From Cupriavidus pampae (GTDB lineage Bacteria > Pseudomonadota > Gammaproteobacteria > Burkholderiales > Burkholderiaceae): 64,000 nucleotides of DNA. Made by a program: the position numbers and the translations under genes. This document shows, piece by piece, positions 62,081 to 64,000 of the stretch. Location: NCBI RefSeq assembly GCF_914271485.1, contig NZ_CAJZAG010000002.1, positions 310,001-374,000 of the forward strand, read 5' to 3'. Every line of letters starts with the position of its first letter. Within the stretch, counting starts at the first letter, position 1. The notes under the pieces are model-generated. The model did not search any database. It was not told the origin of the DNA and worked only from the letters and a program-made list of their open reading frames with translations.

Positions 62081-63232
62081 TCAGAACTTCACGACATAGC
62101 CCGGGCCATCAATAAACGGAAACTCCTTGAAGATCGCTTCATCGATCTCGAGACCGAGGCCCGGCTTGTCGAGCGGACGCACAAACCCGTTGCCGTCGGC
62201 ATGGAAAGCCGGACCGAACATGTCGCGGAACGGATTGAAATGCGACACGCACGCTTCGAAGTAGCCGGGGTTGTCCACGGCGGCAAGCATATGCACGCAG
62301 GCCGAGTGGTTGAGACCGGTCGCCGAGCTGTGCGGATGCACCTTGAAGCCCCACGCCGAGACCAATGCGCCAATGCGCATGCCTTCGGTAATGCCACCGG
62401 TTTTCGACAGATCCGGCTGGAACACCTGCACCGCGCGCTCTTCCAGCAACCGCGCGAAGTCATAGCGCGTGTAGTGGTTCTCTCCCGCCGCGATGGGCAC
62501 GCGCGTGCTGAGCGCCGCGGCCGCGCGATAGCCGCCAAAGTTGTCGCATGCGAACGGTTCCTCGAGCCAGCCGATGCCGGCCTCTTCGAGCACCGGCATC
62601 AGGCGCCGCACCTCGTCGATCGTGTACGCGGCGTTGACGTCGGTCAGGATGTCGATGCCATCACCGAGCACCTTGCGCACATGCCGCACGCGCGCGGCAT
62701 CGTCGGCCACGTTGTCGCCAAGCCGCAGCTTGAGCGCCTGATAGCCTGCGCCGACGTACTGTTGCGCTTCTTCCGCCAGCGATTGCGGCGCCTGGAAGCC
62801 CAGCGCAATACCGCCCGCATAGGCCTTGATCGACTTGCTGCTGCCGCCCAGCAGCTTATATAGCGGCTGATTGCACAGCTTGCCGCGCACATCCCACAGC
62901 GCCATATCGATGCCCGACAGCGCGAGCGCCGCACCCGCACCCATACCGTGGCTGGCGAGCTGCATCTTGTGGATGCGGCTCCAGACGCCGTTGGTATCGA
63001 ACGCATCCATGCCGACCGCGAGCGGCGCCATCGTATTGGCGATCAGGCTGGTCACCGCGCCCGGGCTGCGGCCCGGATGCGCCTCACCGTAGCCAACCAC
63101 GCCGCATTCGGTCTCCACGCGCACGATGATCGCGTCACGCTTGATGGTGCTGCCAATACCAAGCTTGACCGTCTTGCCTTCGGGCAGGCGGAACGAGAGC
63201 GGGATGGCCTGGATGGACTTGATTCTGGACAT
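62081..63232 (-). CDS. mandelate racemase/muconate lactonizing enzyme family protein
   Basis: A 383-residue enolase-superfamily enzyme that would abstract the proton next to a carboxylate. Seen: substrate-cap start, barrel Lys in ALKLRLGD, metal ligands Asp in LTDVNAAYT, Glu in WLEEPFACDN and Glu in AAGENHYTR, then LSKTGGITEG and HPHSSATGLNHSA with the histidine side base. This set fits acid-sugar dehydratases or racemases. It lies between a hydroxyacid dehydrogenase and a Bug receptor in one transcript, suggesting breakdown of a sugar or hydroxy acid. Confidence 0.92.
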   Translation of the reverse strand: MSRIKSIQAIPLSFRLPEGKTVKLGIGSTIKRDAIIVRVETECGVVGYGEAHPGRSPGAVTSLIANTMAPLAVGMDAFDTNGVWSRIHKMQLASHGMGAGAALALSGIDMALWDVRGKLCNQPLYKLLGGSSKSIKAYAGGIALGFQAPQSLAEEAQQYVGAGYQALKLRLGDNVADDAARVRHVRKVLGDGIDILTDVNAAYTIDEVRRLMPVLEEAGIGWLEEPFACDNFGGYRAAAALSTRVPIAAGENHYTRYDFARLLEERAVQVFQPDLSKTGGITEGMRIGALVSAWGFKVHPHSSATGLNHSACVHMLAAVDNPGYFEACVSHFNPFRDMFGPAFHADGNGFVRPLDKPGLGLEIDEAIFKEFPFIDGPGYVVKF

Positions 63233-63287
63233 GCTGGTTTGTCTCCTGAATGACTGGAATGACTCGCTTGGTGCTGCGATGTCTGGG

Positions 63288-64000
63288 TTATTGCGATGTA
63301 GTCTGTGGCGTGATTCCCAGCGCGGCCCACCGTGCGCGAATGGCAGGCTCGGCGTCGCGGTTGACCCAGTGCGGCGGCAGGCGGCCGGCCAATACGTCGA
63401 TCACCTGCGCGGCCGCGCCCATGCTCATGGCATGCAGGCTTTGCGTGGAGATGCCGGCCATATGCGGCGTGAGTCGTGCGGTCGGGCAATCGAACAACGG
63501 GTCGCCGGCAGGCAGCGGCTGGGTTTCGAACACGTCCAGCGCGGCGCCGGCAATCTGCGACGATTGCAACGCCTGATGCAACGCGGTGCGCTCGACCACC
63601 GCGCCACGTGCCACGTTGATCAGAAACGCGCTCGGCTTCATGCGCGCGAACTCTGCGGCGCCGATCATGCCCTTGGTCGCGGGCGTTAGTGGGCAAGTCA
63701 GCACGAGGTAGTCGGCGGCGGCCAGGGCGTCGTGCAAGGGCACGTATTCGGCATGGGTCTCCCGCGTGCCGGTGCGCGTCGGGTGCACGCCAAGCACGCG
63801 CATGCCAAAGCCTGCCGCGCACATCGCCGCAACGCGACGGCCGATCTCGCCCATACCGACGATCGCGACGGTCTTGCCGCCGAGCTGCTGACCGTGATCG
63901 GCAATCAAGCGGCTTTCGTTCCACGACGCCGTACGCATCAGACGATCCATATCCGCGAATCGCCGCGATAGCGCAAGCATCTGGCCCAACACGTATTCGG
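63288..64000 (-). CDS. D-2-hydroxyacid dehydrogenase (NAD-binding), N-terminus beyond window
   Basis: The C-terminal 237 or so residues of a D-isomer-specific 2-hydroxyacid dehydrogenase, open to the window end. NAD site VAIVGMGEIGRRVA, catalytic Arg in LINVARGAVVE, Glu in DVFETQPLP and His in LTPHMAGIS are all present. The substrate-binding N-terminal part (about 90 residues) is missing from the window. First visible gene of the operon with the enolase-superfamily enzyme and Bug receptor. Confidence 0.9.
   Translation of the reverse strand, partial: EYVLGQMLALSRRFADMDRLMRTASWNESRLIADHGQQLGGKTVAIVGMGEIGRRVAAMCAAGFGMRVLGVHPTRTGTRETHAEYVPLHDALAAADYLVLTCPLTPATKGMIGAAEFARMKPSAFLINVARGAVVERTALHQALQSSQIAGAALDVFETQPLPAGDPLFDCPTARLTPHMAGISTQSLHAMSMGAAAQVIDVLAGRLPPHWVNRDAEPAIRARWAALGITPQTTSQ

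Overview
The window is dense, GC-rich bacterial chromosome with GTG starts, clear Shine-Dalgarno sites and long antisense shadow frames. The gene content points to a betaproteobacterium of the Burkholderiales, most likely Cupriavidus or a close relative: four orphan Bug-type tripartite tricarboxylate transporter receptors, many LysR/AraC/IclR/GntR regulators each next to a small catabolic set, an lpdA with a fused lipoyl domain, OhrR/Ohr, PagL and a NodT-type RND efflux operon. This is inference from gene content; there is no rRNA marker. I saw no rRNA, tRNA, IS element, phage gene or CRISPR array.

Layout. 1-9.7 kb: end of a LysR gene, a YciI-like protein, lipoyl-E3 lpdA, a CoA-transferase/Bug receptor operon facing an IclR regulator, a cNMP-domain thioredoxin-reductase-like flavoprotein, and ohr-ohrR. 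9.7-14.1 kb: a small YTDG-repeat secreted protein, a PhnB-like VOC protein, and an ABC/FtsX/DUF3299/DUF3299 cassette resembling a zinc-linked transporter. 14.2-24.1 kb: an MFS gene, then an AraC regulator facing BKACE-MFS-SDR-SDR, an esterase, and SDR-VOC facing another AraC gene. 24.1-29.1 kb: an accessory stretch of mostly hypothetical genes (secreted protein, DUF2167-membrane protein-J-domain operon, DUF6434, P-loop kinase, orphan HipB-like regulator).

29.2-49.5 kb is the most distinctive part. A molybdopterin oxidoreductase fused to a phthalate-dioxygenase-reductase-like module (1136 aa) leads an operon with an AtoE transporter and an aldehyde dehydrogenase. It faces a rubredoxin-cupin (pirin-like) fusion followed by a tautomerase, a Bug receptor and an acyl-CoA ligase. 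The two divergent genes share an inverted pair of near-identical 21-bp elements. Beyond lie LysR/enoyl-CoA hydratase, a second ligase/Bug receptor pair, and a thiolase-like protein lacking its N-terminal cysteine, DUF35, MFE-type SDR and CaiB operon. Together these look like uptake, redox activation, CoA activation and beta-oxidation-like or retro-aldol cleavage of one or more unidentified organic acids.

49.5-64 kb: an OYE reductase, PagL lipid A deacylase, a small secreted protein, a LysR gene, an RND efflux operon headed by an alpha/beta hydrolase whose usual catalytic serine is aspartate, a cluster of REP-like palindromes, and a GntR/Bug/enolase-superfamily/hydroxyacid dehydrogenase sugar-acid-type operon that runs off the window end.
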